Assembly (NCBI GenBank): GCA_003485015.1
Contig: DNCN01000196.1
Coordinates: forward strand, 1-14,941
DNA from: a bacterium
GTDB taxonomy: Bacteria; UBA9089
Reading direction: 5' to 3'
Length of the DNA stretch: 14,941 nt
Part shown: positions 14,550-14,941 of the stretch, piece by piece
Position numbering within the stretch: position 1 is the stretch's first letter
Layout of the letters: each line of letters begins with the position of its first letter
Notes under the pieces: model-generated
What the model was told of the DNA's origin: nothing
Database searches by the model: none
The model's input: the letters and a program-made list of their open reading frames with translations, nothing else
Position numbers and translations under genes: made by a program

Positions 14550-14634
14550 GCTGACAAGGATGTCAGCAGGGGTAACAGCGAACGTAGTGAGCGTCATAGG
14601 GGGCTTTTGCCCCCTTGAAGAACACGGATGTTCG
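14550..14634 (-). repeat. Three-hairpin element, copy E, flush with the tRNA-Val 3' end
   Basis: First hairpin GCTGACA-AGGA-TGTCAGC (14550-14567); G/C hairpin GGGGGC-TTTT-GCCCCC (14599-14614), which gains one pair over copies A-C; third hairpin GAACA-CGGA-TGTTC (14620-14633), ending one base before the tRNA-Val discriminator. The linker GTAACAGCGAACGTAGTGAGCG is of the copy B and D type. Confidence 0.8.
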
Positions 14635-14708
14635 TGGGCGGTACTGGACTTGAACCAGCGACCTTCTGCATGTCACGCAGACACTCTAACCAACTGAGCT
14701 AACCGCCC
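14635..14708 (-). tRNA. tRNA-Val (anticodon GAC)
   Basis: A complete 74-base cloverleaf: acceptor GGGCGGT/ACCGCCC, D stem GCTC/GAGT, anticodon stem TCTGC/GCAGA with loop GTGACAT, T stem GCTGG/CCAGT with loop TTCAAGT, discriminator A. CCA is not encoded; CGA follows, as after tRNA-Met. Its last 18 bases recur at 14413-14430. Confidence 0.95.
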
Positions 14709-14725
14709 ATTCTCAAAAAAGTTAA

Positions 14726-14876
14726 ATCCACAGATTACACAGATTTCACAGACTTAAATAGGAATGAGTGATGACAAAGAAGAAAAGAGCAAGAATAAAA
14801 TTCGATCTTTAACTCATCCCTTTTCCTTGCTTGCTTTTCCCTAAGATAATCTGTGTAATCTGTGTAATCTGTGGAT
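14726..14876. repeat. Inverted-repeat element of about 151 bases between tRNA-Val and tRNA-Cys
   Basis: The two ends are perfect inverted copies over 20 bases (ATCCACAGATTACACAGATT at 14726-14745) and similar for about ten more. Each end is a tandem of the short unit ACACAGATT. The inner part also folds back loosely (AATGAGT near 14763, ACTCAT near 14812). There is no open frame, so it resembles a non-autonomous miniature element. The 8647-8723 repeat has related ends. Confidence 0.7.
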
Positions 14877-14885
14877 ATAACCAAT

Positions 14886-14941
14886 TGGAGGCGACGGCCG
14901 GATTTGAACCGGCGAATAAAGGTTTTGCAGACCTCTGCCTT
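14886..14941 (-). tRNA. tRNA-Cys (anticodon GCA), partial at the window edge
   Basis: The 3' two thirds of a tRNA are present: anticodon arm AGAGGT-CTGCAAA-ACCTTT region with anticodon GCA, T arm GCCGG-TTCAAAT-CCGGC, acceptor 3' strand CGTCGCC, discriminator T (U73, a cysteine identity base) and an encoded CCA (14886-14888). The D arm and the acceptor 5' strand lie beyond the window. Confidence 0.92.

Noticed and set aside
14158..14618. Plus-strand frames of 60-110 codons through the repeat block
   Set aside because: Their sequence is the translated repeats and tRNA fragment, without SD sites or conserved features.
14135..14634. T-box or other aminoacylation-sensing leader for thrS
   Set aside because: I found no T-box-like TGGNACCGCG or specifier-loop layout; the space is filled by the hairpin repeats.

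Overview
This window is bacterial chromosome carrying almost only housekeeping genes. Support for Bacteria comes from an initiator tRNA, IF-3, FtsH, ZapA and heterotetrameric PheRS. Base composition is moderate and Shine-Dalgarno (SD) sites are strong (AAGGAGG-like). Several genes start at GTG, TTG or even ATT. I cannot name the phylum. A KtrAB-type potassium system, a ZapA/coiled-coil pair behind pheT, two trimmed tRNA synthetases and many small palindromic intergenic repeats would fit an uncultured, deep-branching lineage, but that is a guess.

Layout. The left edge (1-535, + strand) holds the tail of an unknown gene and a small PilZ (cyclic-di-GMP binding) gene. A bidirectional terminator at about 722-798 separates these from everything else, which lies on the minus strand and reads right to left. 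From the right edge the order is tRNA-Cys (partial), tRNA-Val, a 500-base block of hairpin repeats, thrS, infC, rpmI, rplT, trkH/ktrB, trkA/ktrA, pheS, pheT, a zapB-like gene, zapA, tRNA-Leu, tRNA-fMet, tRNA-Met, two more hairpin repeats, tilS and ftsH.

How the genes work together. Most of the window is translation apparatus: two synthetases (Thr, Phe), IF-3, ribosomal proteins L35 and L20, five tRNAs and the tRNA-Ile lysidine synthetase TilS. The thrS-infC-rpmI-rplT-pheST order is the familiar bacterial arrangement. Here a two-gene K+ uptake system is inserted between rplT and pheS, and two small cell-division genes follow pheT. Good sigma70-like promoters are visible in front of infC (its -35 box overlaps the thrS stop codon), in front of pheS and just upstream of tRNA-Leu. 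This suggests at least three transcription units.

The most unusual content is non-coding. Five copies of a three-hairpin element of about 80-95 bases (two at 4127-4344, three at 14241-14634) sit beside tRNA genes. Two are flush with the 3' end of an intact tRNA, and a third is flush with an 18-base copy of the tRNA-Val 3' end. Stem bases differ between copies in a compensating way, so pairing appears to be conserved. Other points of interest are an ATT start codon on infC, loss of the N-terminal TGS domain from ThrS, loss of the tRNA-binding OB domain from PheT, and long hairpins between the tRNAs of the Leu-fMet-Met cluster.
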